Source: a virus
Virus record (IMG/VR): IMGVR_UViG_3300017773_000107
Span: 1-27,044 of that record
Length of the DNA: 27,044 bases
Direction: 5' to 3' (one strand)
Shown here: in pieces, positions 16,501 to 23,171 of the stretch
How positions within the stretch are numbered: position 1 is the first letter of the stretch
Layout of the letters: each line of letters begins with the position of its first letter
Notes under the pieces: model-generated
What the model was told of the DNA's origin: nothing
The model's input: only the letters and a program-made list of their open reading frames with translations
Databases searched by the model: none
Translations under genes and position numbers: made by a program

Positions 16501-18237
16501 ATCTTCATATTCTTTAACTGACAATTGATTTTGTTTAAAATATTCTTTTTGTACTGCTTGTCTAAAATACTCTGACTCGGAACTAAAAGGTTGCAGTGAT
16601 TCACCTGGTTTACTACCATGCACCATTTTACCTTCTAACTGTTGAGCTATGTCTGTTAAGTTTTCTGAATAACTTTTACTTCCATCAACTAAAGGAGTTG
16701 TAAGATTTTTAGTGGTTGGCAATAAGTTAGACATGTTTCTTACCTTGCTTGCATCTTTGTCCCTAAAAGCATATTTTGCATCTTTTTCTAAACCATAGTC
16801 TGTAGATTTTTTTCCAAACATATCTACTAATTCTTTACCCGCTTTATCTGCTTTAATACCAAAGGTGATTCTTTTAGTTGCTAGTTCTATTATTTCTTTC
16901 TCGCTTAGTATCTCACCAGTTTCTGCTATTTCTTTTCTTACTTCTGCAATAGCTGCATCCATGTTTGCGTTTACTTTATTAGATTCTTTAACTATATTTT
17001 TTTTAATAAATTTTTTAGGATTAGCTTTTGCATATAACACAGCGTTGTTTTGAATTTTTTTAATATCTTTTTTAGAAACACCTTCATCTATTAGTTTTTT
17101 CATTTCTCCTTTAGATAACTGTCCTGTTTTAATATCATCAAACGAACCTGTTATTAATTTGCCGCCTTTACCAATAAGTTTAAAACCTGCTCTAGCAACA
17201 TTATCAAACATCCCTATTACAGGTATAAATTCTATAGCTAGCTGAGCAGCCTGACCCCCACCATAACTAGCGTCAACATCTGCAGCCATGCCCATGTTCA
17301 TTTCATATATTTCTGGATCTAAAGAATCTATATTTAAAGGAACTAGTTTTGTTCCTTTGTCAGCATTGTATATTACACCTTTATCAATCATGGTGTTTGC
17401 CATTTCCATAGTAGAAATATCCTTTGAAGACATTAGCTCGTTGTAAGTGTCCATAGTTTGAAACCTAAATTTTTTAAACGTTTTATTGTTTTTTAGTTTT
17501 TCATCTATCGGAACTTCTATATACATAACTGTATTGTTTTCATCATAAACAGTTTTTTGTTTATCAATCCAATCTACTTCTTTTGCTTCTGTGAACTTTG
17601 GTATAAGATATGGGTTTACTCCGCCAAGACCCATAAAAAAATTAGCTACAGAAGGATCGACTAAATTATCTCTAGCATAGTTATAACGGTCTGTTTCTAA
17701 AGATGTTATTTGTTCTGCAGCCTGGTTGTAACCAATGTCTCCTGCCGGCATATATACACCAGGGTTTAACTGTTTTCTTTTAAACTGTTCTCTATACCAC
17801 TGCTCATGATTAAAACTGTTTTCTCTTTTGTCAAAAGGATTAATTAATCTGTCTCCCGATCTTGCTGTTCCTAAACCATCTGGATCAGTAACCATTCCGC
17901 GATCAATCATTTCGTTAAATTGTGTGGGTGTTGAAAAATTTATCTCTTCTTGTCGAGTGCTAGCTTCTTTAACACCTGGAGCCCTGTCTAATACCAAACC
18001 TTCAGACTGAGCAAAAGAACTATATAAATTTTGATCAGTTGAAGTTTCTCCTTCAAAAGCTTTTCCAAATGAACTTGTAGAAAATCTAGGGTTTTCTACA
18101 CCAAATTTTTGCATTCCAATATTAGCAATAGATAAGTCACCAATTGAAGTGCCAACGAAAGGTTTATAGCCTTCCATAACAGGTTCTAAAAAAGGTTTTT
18201 CTCTGTCTAGTAATTCTTGTGTGGTTAAATTGGTCAC
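10567..18237 (-). CDS. Giant virion (probable ejection) protein, 2556 residues
   Basis: The largest gene, starting at a GTG one base after the previous stop. It is probably an internal protein injected with the DNA, the last of four such proteins and just before the lysis genes. Seen in order: residues 1-330 without recognisable motif; a glycine/hydrophobic patch (about 330-365, AIEFIPVIGMFDNVARAGF); a Lys/Asn-rich, very A+T-rich stretch (about 400-900) with an HNH-like signature at 777-805; AMGG...KKFAIG (904-918); hydrophobic segments around 1290-1330 (PLIGAAFKFGAVPVV, GLTLADELAIKPVSYLAAG); a helical region; a late SPATQARNFGSAAFFPLN and KVPDLVKFFRRVPFIGNFVSFPAE block that recurs in marine phage giant proteins; and a Pro/Ala-rich tail ending in RQRQRGIV. 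I found no RNA polymerase or lytic transglycosylase motif. The exact function is unknown. Confidence 0.85.
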   Translation of the reverse strand: MTNLTTQELLDREKPFLEPVMEGYKPFVGTSIGDLSIANIGMQKFGVENPRFSTSSFGKAFEGETSTDQNLYSSFAQSEGLVLDRAPGVKEASTRQEEINFSTPTQFNEMIDRGMVTDPDGLGTARSGDRLINPFDKRENSFNHEQWYREQFKRKQLNPGVYMPAGDIGYNQAAEQITSLETDRYNYARDNLVDPSVANFFMGLGGVNPYLIPKFTEAKEVDWIDKQKTVYDENNTVMYIEVPIDEKLKNNKTFKKFRFQTMDTYNELMSSKDISTMEMANTMIDKGVIYNADKGTKLVPLNIDSLDPEIYEMNMGMAADVDASYGGGQAAQLAIEFIPVIGMFDNVARAGFKLIGKGGKLITGSFDDIKTGQLSKGEMKKLIDEGVSKKDIKKIQNNAVLYAKANPKKFIKKNIVKESNKVNANMDAAIAEVRKEIAETGEILSEKEIIELATKRITFGIKADKAGKELVDMFGKKSTDYGLEKDAKYAFRDKDASKVRNMSNLLPTTKNLTTPLVDGSKSYSENLTDIAQQLEGKMVHGSKPGESLQPFSSESEYFRQAVQKEYFKQNQLSVKEYEDYYKALINDKGRVDLPKNFYAGLKREEFPAGLSGFKAYDNTRRQIPNLKQARKNLEEQGYSKKDFKNAAQNQKIYSYSPEDYAAYRAKQAGYRSTNYSGSKQEARVLGLKDYGIKLSEREQSIFDQVNFVWKTDTSVAIKNNKNLQNSILENENIINNLSYRVLNSGKLAKSSPNVTKTRLKNTEFNEKSYTQTFYETDHIMPVELANTSGVNALRNLQTLPKTLNNDFKKPFDRYVAKLLKQKSIDQKDIDNIREIVDQAKKLNVTLYIDEPAKFGYNNKLVGAPYNQLATEVGQIPYVMQTENIIKQYSPGADLRNINLNTGNAMGGIPIERKKFAIGEPGTNKKIFSLDPEVMADRFVSSGQRSNDPLSIAVEQEQFDAERELIDLEQLERDAQDFLSSKKPLEFRFTELLNPKKMLENPLIRKGINANFYGGGVYLMELAETIANGFKTDQGEVDRIQFEEYFPQMHKAYEQMIAPLPETPEEQTYISAIDELNRGMDRGLVNLSYDIMDIATMGLDLGGSAFDKDVGFQKALKKSFEEMDKSEPETFLGKIATIATEFGVPAGTAYKLVNRFRKLLGGAFGVNLFAESTLGLKGTKYASTVISNISKAAGTNALAFGMTDIVAGGPYNSVNEYFGDNPLLFDGPLNYELEDTSKLTGKDLALANFRNRLRFGADGAIIGGMFPLIGAAFKFGAVPVVKEIGAPVLGIGLTLADELAIKPVSYLAAGKLKAPFSKAGNLEVDVPLMGEAFSGIGSGVKIFSDFLGSDVISRLAANVTTPEMFGKAFATSITGSTKGGSKQFEKSMKDKFKGELPSYEDWRLFEVTSDNALEVGLKRFDNFLAYFRDSARQSSDRFRISGETDRFIKARTAQVEDLLRMIEVRAHDLATGFLKRSNQNTTSPAGEQAMLEQVLDYIKGNVKINQLDEALQGPAKQLGKVLDEIKVSFRDILPDDNDLKALLNSNLKQYIRQSFAVFNNPKYNIIEAALEDTTKVGGRLVNAQEKEIYENALSFIMKQIQKNESLLEVAKSNPGGIKAQAQQHLKEIMMKTRIEGRDPLDIMSNIARENLFLDDLVIRTGEELPEAIRKFLGEQRGLRDSVVTTTASLLTQASNMRMYKRMLDDGLENGWIFKSREEARAAGILNPQRIASKTDGRMSGITGELNPEITKYFASPDIAHSIGQSQGGLFDSLYQNFVVQNLIAYKAGVQTMKTVFSPATQARNFGSAAFFPLNMGHIGGNASVTDAFKMVMDDIFGAGRVADEEQLIKYLTRQKELGVIDENIVVSELQAVLQDIKAGQLKTIGGLAERINKSELVKGATKLYAGGDNVWKLYGSEFVKSQLRDVGFRSVAEVGEYMRKMFGVNIDEISAMTGRAKTVKQAIEEAAAYTIRETYPTYSKVPDLVKFFRRVPFIGNFVSFPAEILRTSMATTGYALKHIADDNPMLRQMGYRTLMGQATAVGGAGAVFSGLGHTYTGITEGQVRNYQKNFAPDFMKYSQLMPIAKIPKKNSKGQIIKRKVKDESGNFVYDKNGNIVKEPIYVDGQFKVFDLSRYLPYDLVSSVARSLLNTYSGPKRETLDPSMVDDLVLKSFFNTAGPLYDLAGGTFFGTSIGFEPLLPLITKGKDKNGKTIFTNQDRLSTKIDKFMAHWFNTVEPGGFSSAQKVFNALQGDVQKGSGVPLVLKDELFKLFGGSTVTVDLPSSLRYKIADFKDTFPASRATENYFSTQDYMNRGPEWLVASYNQQNREAFAEQYEFYKAVRAAQGRNNLPEKRIEAERIANLPDDEREDRFKGKSKGRIFVLLQNDDRLMQDDVIQEVLINRLGETRAMGIMEGYFTPLSTGEKGLTTRMNEIYRNNPKVEKVYDYDYFMPIGELETLKSEWSVKTFEEYEKAYMEEQQKRLDERRKNQTAVETPQVNQTAQAAPPVAPLPASGAVQVAETQPATGPVNEATGLTGNETALLNRDEQLIRQRQRGIV
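15793..15930 (-). other. HNH-nuclease-like segment inside the giant virion protein
   Basis: Residues about 770-815 read YETDHIMPVEL, a short Gly/Asn loop, then NALRNLQTLPKTLNNDF. This is the HNH layout: D777-H778 with following P781, then N795-L796 and a final asparagine (N804 or N805). The cysteine knuckles of many HNH proteins are absent, as they are in several true HNH families. The surrounding 150 residues are Lys/Asn-rich. The match is by eye and catalytic activity is not established. Confidence 0.55.
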
Positions 18238-18238
18238 G

Positions 18239-19561
18239 TTAGACCGCCGTTTGTGCAGGCATCCTTAAATCTGCGTTAAATCTTTGATTAAAGTTTGCTA
18301 TGTCTTGTTGTGTTTCAATGTTAGCAAAAACAAATAAAGCTTCTTCGCTGTTAGCAAGTAAACGAACAACTTTATCTGAAACTTCTTGTGGTAATCTTGA
18401 TCTTAACTCTTGGTATGAAAGTTTGGTTGTAGGTTGTTGTGCTGTCATACTAGCAACCGGATCCATTGTAGGCTGAGTTCCATTAGCATAGCCGATACGT
18501 CCGCCATCTGCATTATTGTCTCGTGCTATTGCTAGTCTATCTTGTAACGTATCTAAATAAATACCTAAACTTTCAAGAGCTTCTTTATTTTTACCTGCGG
18601 TTACATATGTATTTAATAATGCTTCATAGCCTTCTTCACCTTCTTGAGGTGCAGTTGAATCATTCATAATTTTATTTGCTGCTTCTTTTTTTATTCTATT
18701 TTCTGTTTGTAAGGTCATTTTAGAAATAATTGGAGACGTAACTTTAGACATAGCTATGCCAATAGAATTGTAAGCTGCTATTATTTCAGCGTCATCATCA
18801 GATGTTAATATAGTATCAGCATGTTTTTGATATGCATCAGTCATTTTTTCAAATTCAGTCTTGTCTAATTTAGCTGTTTCTCTTATCTGTGCTAATTTAT
18901 TTATGTTTTCTTTATTTATTAACTCAACAGCATTTTCTTGTGTTACTGCAATCTGACCTAATTTAGCTTGATCTTCTAAAGATATTTGTTGGTTTTTATA
19001 TATATTTGATAAATCAATTTGACCTTCTTTTTGTATAGCTTCTATGTCCATAGCTGTTAAACCACGTTTAGCGTCTCTCATTTCTTTTGCATACTCATCT
19101 ATACGAGCTCTTTTTATAGCTTGGTTTCTTTGCATATCTGTTGCAAAATCACTTATAGCAGGAGAAGCAGAGGCAGCAAAACCTTTAAGACCCGATCCTC
19201 GATTAGGTGCGCCAGCAATACCAGCACCAAGTTTTACTAACGCCATGTAATCATTAAAACCAAAACCTTTTTTCTGTGCAGGTGCACCTGATGTATATGA
19301 GTCCATTAAATCTTGTCTGAGACCAGAAACTCTATCCGCAGTGTCTTGTTTTACATTCATTATTTGAGATATAACATTAGAGTTATCTAATTCTTGTTGT
19401 TGTAAATTAGCCAATACTTCTTCTTCTTCGGCAGTTCCAAAGACGCCTTGAGTACCAGCGGCAAAGTTTTCTCTAGGTTTTTCAAACCCAGATACAATTC
19501 CACTATTGCTGTTAGGTGTACCACCCATTCTAAACATTGGTCTATTTAACGGTCTACTCAT
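18239..19561 (-). CDS. Putative internal virion/ejection protein, 440 residues
   Basis: The N-terminus is Gly/Asn-rich (RPMFRMGGTPNSNSGIVSGF), a style common in marine phage virion proteins. A central helical region follows, rich in Gln, Glu and Lys (ALVKLGAGIAG, RARIDEYAKEMRDAKRGLTA, and on to about 330). At 351-361 the motif ADGGRIGYANG appears, followed by a small C-terminal helical domain (YQELRSRLPQEVSDKVVRLL). There is no signal peptide or clear membrane segment. It lies between the Gln/Ala-rich protein and the giant protein with 1-nt spacers, so it is part of the likely ejection set. Assignment is by position and composition only. Confidence 0.65.
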   Translation of the reverse strand: MSRPLNRPMFRMGGTPNSNSGIVSGFEKPRENFAAGTQGVFGTAEEEEVLANLQQQELDNSNVISQIMNVKQDTADRVSGLRQDLMDSYTSGAPAQKKGFGFNDYMALVKLGAGIAGAPNRGSGLKGFAASASPAISDFATDMQRNQAIKRARIDEYAKEMRDAKRGLTAMDIEAIQKEGQIDLSNIYKNQQISLEDQAKLGQIAVTQENAVELINKENINKLAQIRETAKLDKTEFEKMTDAYQKHADTILTSDDDAEIIAAYNSIGIAMSKVTSPIISKMTLQTENRIKKEAANKIMNDSTAPQEGEEGYEALLNTYVTAGKNKEALESLGIYLDTLQDRLAIARDNNADGGRIGYANGTQPTMDPVASMTAQQPTTKLSYQELRSRLPQEVSDKVVRLLANSEEALFVFANIETQQDIANFNQRFNADLRMPAQTAV

Positions 19562-19562
19562 A

Positions 19563-20615
19563 CTAACCCATCAAACTCCCTATACCACCTAGTAATCCAC
19601 CAGCCATAGTACCAACACCAAGTATAGTGTTAAGTGTGCTAGGAGGTGGAGTAGTATTAGTTGTAAATTGTGATGCTGCACCAAAGCCACCTGTAAACGG
19701 TGCAAATTGCGAACCAAAGAAACCTAGTCTTTGTTGCTCTTCATAAGCTGCTTCACGTGCGTTAGCTGCTGTTACGTCTAGTTGTGCTTGTCCAAGTGCT
19801 TGTTGTCCTGCACCAAGTGATTGTAATGTGCTAATATTTTGTGATGCAAGTTGTGGTTGTAATTGTGCTAGACCTGATTGTGCAGTTAGACTTTGTTGTG
19901 TTAAACCTTGGTTTTGCGCAGCTTGGTTTTGTAAAGCTGAAGCAAGTGTGCCTTGGTTTTGGAAACCTTGTTGAGCTGCTACTTGAGCTTGTGCAAAATT
20001 TTGTGCTCGTAAGTCAGCTTCTAGTTGTGTTGCTCCTAGTGTTGTTTGTGCGTCGTATACACCACGTTGTACACCTTCACGACCACCACCATACGCACCT
20101 GCGGCTACTGCAGAATCCATAATAGATTGTCTACCTTGTGCTCGCTGGTTTTGATAAGATGCTCGCGTAGCGTCAATAACTTGTTGTTGAAACGGTGACA
20201 TGTAAGCTGTACCTGCACCAGGTCCTGTTAAACCTGCTGCTGCTCGTAAATTTGCAGCCCCTACATTTTGCCCGGCAACGCCTTGCGCTTGTAATTGAGT
20301 AGCTGCAGTTGTAGCGTCTTTTAGAAAAGGTTGAAACCCTGCAACACCCGTACCACTTATACCACTAACTGTTCCACCAGGTCCTGAAAACTGTAAAGTG
20401 CCAAGACCACCTTGTGTGGCTGCTTGTTGTAATGCTTGTTGTTGTAATTTATTTTGACCCTGTACTTTTTGTGCAAATGCTCCAGTATTAACTGCATTTG
20501 CAGGATTTAATAAAGGTGTTAATCGCCCTGTAAAGGCTGTACCCGCCGCTTCAATAAACGGGTCGACTCTGTTGACAACCGTCTGTCTGGTGTCAAATTC
20601 TGATGGTGCTGCCAT
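19563..20615 (-). CDS. Gln/Ala-rich putative internal virion protein (DNA-transfer type), 350 residues
   Basis: An unusually Gln-, Ala- and Gly-rich protein with long helical stretches, for example NKLQQQALQQAATQGGLG, YQNQRAQGRQSIMDSAVAAG and the run of AQNFAQAQVAAQQGFQNQG units at about 205-290. Glycine-rich sections (FSGPGGTVSGISGTGVAG; the C-terminal GVGTMAGGLLGGIGSLMG) could be membrane-interacting. This composition is typical of podovirus proteins packaged in the head and ejected with the DNA. It starts in a TAATG overlap with the stop of the 572-residue gene. No enzymatic motif is visible. Confidence 0.7.
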   Translation of the reverse strand: MAAPSEFDTRQTVVNRVDPFIEAAGTAFTGRLTPLLNPANAVNTGAFAQKVQGQNKLQQQALQQAATQGGLGTLQFSGPGGTVSGISGTGVAGFQPFLKDATTAATQLQAQGVAGQNVGAANLRAAAGLTGPGAGTAYMSPFQQQVIDATRASYQNQRAQGRQSIMDSAVAAGAYGGGREGVQRGVYDAQTTLGATQLEADLRAQNFAQAQVAAQQGFQNQGTLASALQNQAAQNQGLTQQSLTAQSGLAQLQPQLASQNISTLQSLGAGQQALGQAQLDVTAANAREAAYEEQQRLGFFGSQFAPFTGGFGAASQFTTNTTPPPSTLNTILGVGTMAGGLLGGIGSLMG

Positions 20616-22333
20616 TAAACTATTGCCTCCATTTGATTCTGTAAGTCATACAATGCGCGGGCCCCGGCTCTAGCATCTGCCTTACCGGTCAGTACTTTAC
20701 CTATACCAGAAACTGCTCTATCGTTCAACACAAACTCATCTTTACCTACCATTGCTGGCACGTCATCGGCTCTTGGCTGAGTGCCAAGTTCTATAAAACC
20801 GCCTGGTCTTAGATCCATTTGTTTTCCTGGTGGTACATTCGGGGCAATAGGATCGCCGCCCGGTGTCATTCTACCACTACCATAATTCATGTTAGGTCTA
20901 TCTTGTGAACCCATGGCAAAACCCATACGGCTATTCATCATACCGCCCATAGCTCTACCTGTTCTATTCATTCTATATTCTTTAGCTGCTTCCATTGCTT
21001 CTTTTTGAGCTAACTGTTCTGCTAATCGTTCTGCTTCCATTGAATCTCTTTGCATTGCTGTAGGAATGCCCTTTGAATATCTTTCATGAAATTGTTTTTG
21101 CACTTCTAATGCTTCTAGCATTTCTTCTAGTCTTTTTCTTTCACGTTTTTGTTTTTCAGAAATTCTTAAATTATCGTTTTCACGTTCCATGTATAGATTA
21201 CTTATTTCTTGATCTACTACTTTTTCTAACATTCCTTTTTCTGGAATATACTCGCCTTTTCTTTTGTCTAGACGCATGTTTTTAAAATCATTTACTTTCT
21301 GTTCTAGCTTTTCTATCTTTTCACTTTTGTATCTATTTTCATTTATATATGTACCAACCTGTGCTTCTGGATAGTCATCATAAAAACGATTATAGTTTAA
21401 ACTTAGACCTGCTATACCGTCACCTGAACCATCAGCAAAACCAATACGACCACCATCAGCAGCGTAAGCTGTTTGCCCTTCACCAATATAACCTGCTAGT
21501 CTTAATGCATCATCTATTTCTTCTTCACTGTATCCTGCTAAACCCATGTATTCTTTATAAGCAGCTATCCTTGCGTTGTTATCTGCTTCAAGACTTGCAC
21601 GAGATCTTTCATCAAGTCCAGCTATATAATTAGCGTATTCTGTTTCTGCAGCTTTTAACGCGTCTCTTGCATCTCTAACCTGTGATGGTGCGTTAGCTAG
21701 TTCTAGTCCTGTTAGACCAGAAGTTACACTACCAAGTGTAACATTACCTACTTCATCAGTAAAACTTGTGTAAGGATCTGCAAAATCCATAGTTGAATCA
21801 AAAGCATTAAACATGCTTTCTCCAAAACCTATTTTTCCTCCTTCTGGTATTCTATAGTCACTTGCCAATAAAGATTCTTGTACACTAGGACCAGTGTTTT
21901 TTGCTCCAAGACTTTCAAAAAAGTTTGATGATGTTGGATCGGTGTATTTAGCAGCAGCGTTTGGATCTGCGATTAATTTTGTAGGATCATTGGGGTCTAC
22001 CATAACACCACGCCCTTCTCCTACATAACGATTAGCCTCACCTTCTCCAATAAAACCACCACCGTCGGTTTTGTTATAACCTTTAATACCACCAAGAACA
22101 CCTGACATACCAGCTTTTAAATAGTCAGTTTCTTTACCCGAATCATCGTCATACAATAAACTTTGCATAAGTAAGTCTGTAAAAAAAGAACCTGCACCGC
22201 CACCAAACATACCACCAGGCATTAATCCACCTACATAAGTTGCTGCAGCCGTTCCAAGTATGCCTTTAAGCTCATTAGGCACTGCTTTATCTACTGCTCT
22301 TCTTAATTCGTTGGGTATAAGTTTATCAAACAT
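20615..22333 (-). CDS. Putative internal/tail virion protein with tape-measure-style C-terminus, 572 residues
   Basis: The N-terminus is amphipathic and Gly-rich (GTAAATYVGGLMPGGMFGGG). The middle holds ADGGRIGFADG (292-302), then a long charged helical region (about 345-450, KQKRERKRLEEMLEALEVQK). AMGGMMNSRMGFAMG follows at 461-475. The C-terminus has DDVPAMVGKDEFVLNDRAV and ends ALYDLQNQMEAIV, a small module I recall from the C-termini of phage tape-measure and other tail proteins. The ribosome binding site AGGA lies just upstream of the ATG, after the short 25-residue ORF. It is the first of four consecutive large helical virion proteins. Its precise place in the particle is unknown. Confidence 0.7.
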   Translation of the reverse strand: MFDKLIPNELRRAVDKAVPNELKGILGTAAATYVGGLMPGGMFGGGAGSFFTDLLMQSLLYDDDSGKETDYLKAGMSGVLGGIKGYNKTDGGGFIGEGEANRYVGEGRGVMVDPNDPTKLIADPNAAAKYTDPTSSNFFESLGAKNTGPSVQESLLASDYRIPEGGKIGFGESMFNAFDSTMDFADPYTSFTDEVGNVTLGSVTSGLTGLELANAPSQVRDARDALKAAETEYANYIAGLDERSRASLEADNNARIAAYKEYMGLAGYSEEEIDDALRLAGYIGEGQTAYAADGGRIGFADGSGDGIAGLSLNYNRFYDDYPEAQVGTYINENRYKSEKIEKLEQKVNDFKNMRLDKRKGEYIPEKGMLEKVVDQEISNLYMERENDNLRISEKQKRERKRLEEMLEALEVQKQFHERYSKGIPTAMQRDSMEAERLAEQLAQKEAMEAAKEYRMNRTGRAMGGMMNSRMGFAMGSQDRPNMNYGSGRMTPGGDPIAPNVPPGKQMDLRPGGFIELGTQPRADDVPAMVGKDEFVLNDRAVSGIGKVLTGKADARAGARALYDLQNQMEAIV

Positions 22334-22340
22334 AGGTTTC

Positions 22341-22418
22341 CTATTTATTTACATGCATGTTGAGCAAGGTGCCTAATCTTGAATGAAGACGATTATTGAA
22401 TTTACCTTGTTTTGTCAT
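22341..22418 (-). CDS. Candidate 25-residue basic peptide gene
   Basis: Between the 81- and 572-residue genes an ATG at 22418, three bases after the previous stop, opens a 25-codon frame (MTKQGKFNNRLHSRLG, then TLLNMHVNK). It closes with TAG 7 nt before the next ATG, and it occupies almost all of the 88-bp gap. The product would be very basic. There is no clear ribosome binding site, so translation would rely on coupling. In such a compact genome a tidy fit supports a real gene, but a chance ORF of this size is possible. Confidence 0.4.
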   Translation of the reverse strand: MTKQGKFNNRLHSRLGTLLNMHVNK

Positions 22419-22421
22419 AGA

Positions 22422-22667
22422 TTACAAGTCAGAATCTGCTCCCATTGTAGGCATTTTAGCCACTTTCACAAGCACACTACGTGAGATATGCTCTCTCTTT
22501 GTTTCAGTATTCGGGTCATCTACATCAGCGTCTCCGTGATTATCTGACTCATACTCTTGTCCTGTTACGGTATTCTTTAAAGTCACAACCGTATCTACTT
22601 TAATTTGAGCTATTTTCTTATCCCCCTCGTATAAATAGCCTACACTTCCTGGTTCGTTAAATGGCAT
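22422..22667 (-). CDS. Small acidic virion-region protein, 81 residues
   Basis: Unknown function. The sequence is beta-like at first (VGYLYEGDKKIAQIKVDTVV), has a Gly/Asp-rich turn (SDNHGDADVDDPNTETKRE) and ends SVLVKVAKMPTMGADSDL. It has an exceptionally strong ribosome binding site, the nine bases TAAGGAGGT at 22679-22671, whose first three are the stop codon of the upstream gene. That suggests high expression, as for a decoration or other abundant structural protein, but this is inference from the signal alone. Confidence 0.75.
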   Translation of the reverse strand: MPFNEPGSVGYLYEGDKKIAQIKVDTVVTLKNTVTGQEYESDNHGDADVDDPNTETKREHISRSVLVKVAKMPTMGADSDL

Positions 22668-22670
22668 AAG

Positions 22671-22679
22671 ACCTCCTTA
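22671..22679 (-). promoter_or_regulatory. Full-length Shine-Dalgarno sequence overlapping a stop codon
   Basis: On the minus strand the sequence is TAAGGAGGT, complementary over all nine bases to the usual 3' end of bacterial 16S rRNA. TAA is the stop of the 109-residue gene and the ATG of the 81-residue gene follows after three bases. It is the strongest ribosome binding site I see in the window. Confidence 0.85.
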
Positions 22680-23006
22680 GTCTCTTGTTATTTCCAAAAA
22701 AGACATAACAACATGTAATCTGTCTGCTGTTGTTGCCTGACATTTTATAATCTCACCTTCATCAATAACTAATGGCATAGATAAAAGTTCTTCTGTACTA
22801 AGTGCACCTACAGATGCTAGCTTAGCTAAACTAAATACAGCATCGTTTGCATTAGTAATTGTAAAACTAACTGTATCTTGTGCAGAAGAGTCATTTGATA
22901 CTCGTATTGACTTTGCAATAGTTACAGTTTCAGCCGGAGCTGTATACAACACTGTGTCGTTTGTAGTAGTTAAATCTACTTTTGCATTTTTATATCTATT
23001 TGCCAT
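22677..23006 (-). CDS. Putative structural protein, 109 residues
   Basis: A beta-sandwich-like small protein: MANRYKNAKVDLTTTNDTV, then TIAKSIRVSNDSS and DTVSFTITNANDAVFSLA strands, ending in RLHVVMSFLEITRD. The pattern is familiar from unnamed proteins in marine phage virion operons. There is no membrane segment or catalytic motif. It begins directly after the TAG of the 54-residue gene, and its stop forms part of the strong ribosome binding site of the next gene. A head- or tail-surface role is plausible from context, not shown. Confidence 0.7.
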   Translation of the reverse strand: MANRYKNAKVDLTTTNDTVLYTAPAETVTIAKSIRVSNDSSAQDTVSFTITNANDAVFSLAKLASVGALSTEELLSMPLVIDEGEIIKCQATTADRLHVVMSFLEITRD

Positions 23007-23171
23007 CTAAAATAAAAACCACGATACTTGTTCTTGTTCTTCTTTAACCTGTTGTTGATATGTTGTATTCAACTGACTAATAAGTTCTGCTATAGATCTA
23101 TTGATCTGTCTTTGGTTTCCTACTTCATATTCAGTTCTTGGTTCAGGTACACGTAAAAGTATTTTAGCCAT
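23007..23171 (-). CDS. Small conserved-style virion-region protein, 54 residues
   Basis: A short gene filling the space between the 728- and 109-residue genes. The ATG at 23171 shares its last base pair with the upstream TAA (TAATG) and its TAG directly abuts the next ATG. The product begins MAKILLRVPEPRTEYEVGNQ, continues with a helix (QINRSIAELISQLNTTYQQQ) and ends in a Gln/Glu-rich stretch with the aromatic terminus SWFLF. The exact fit at both ends argues that it is real. No function is recognisable; a small helical connector or chaperone is a guess. Confidence 0.75.
   Translation of the reverse strand: MAKILLRVPEPRTEYEVGNQRQINRSIAELISQLNTTYQQQVKEEQEQVSWFLF

Noticed and set aside
10567-18237. 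N4-type virion RNA polymerase in the giant protein
   Set aside because: Size and location suggested it, but I could not find the T7-like polymerase motifs (DxxGR motif A, motif B with RxxxKxxxxTLxYG, motif C HD).
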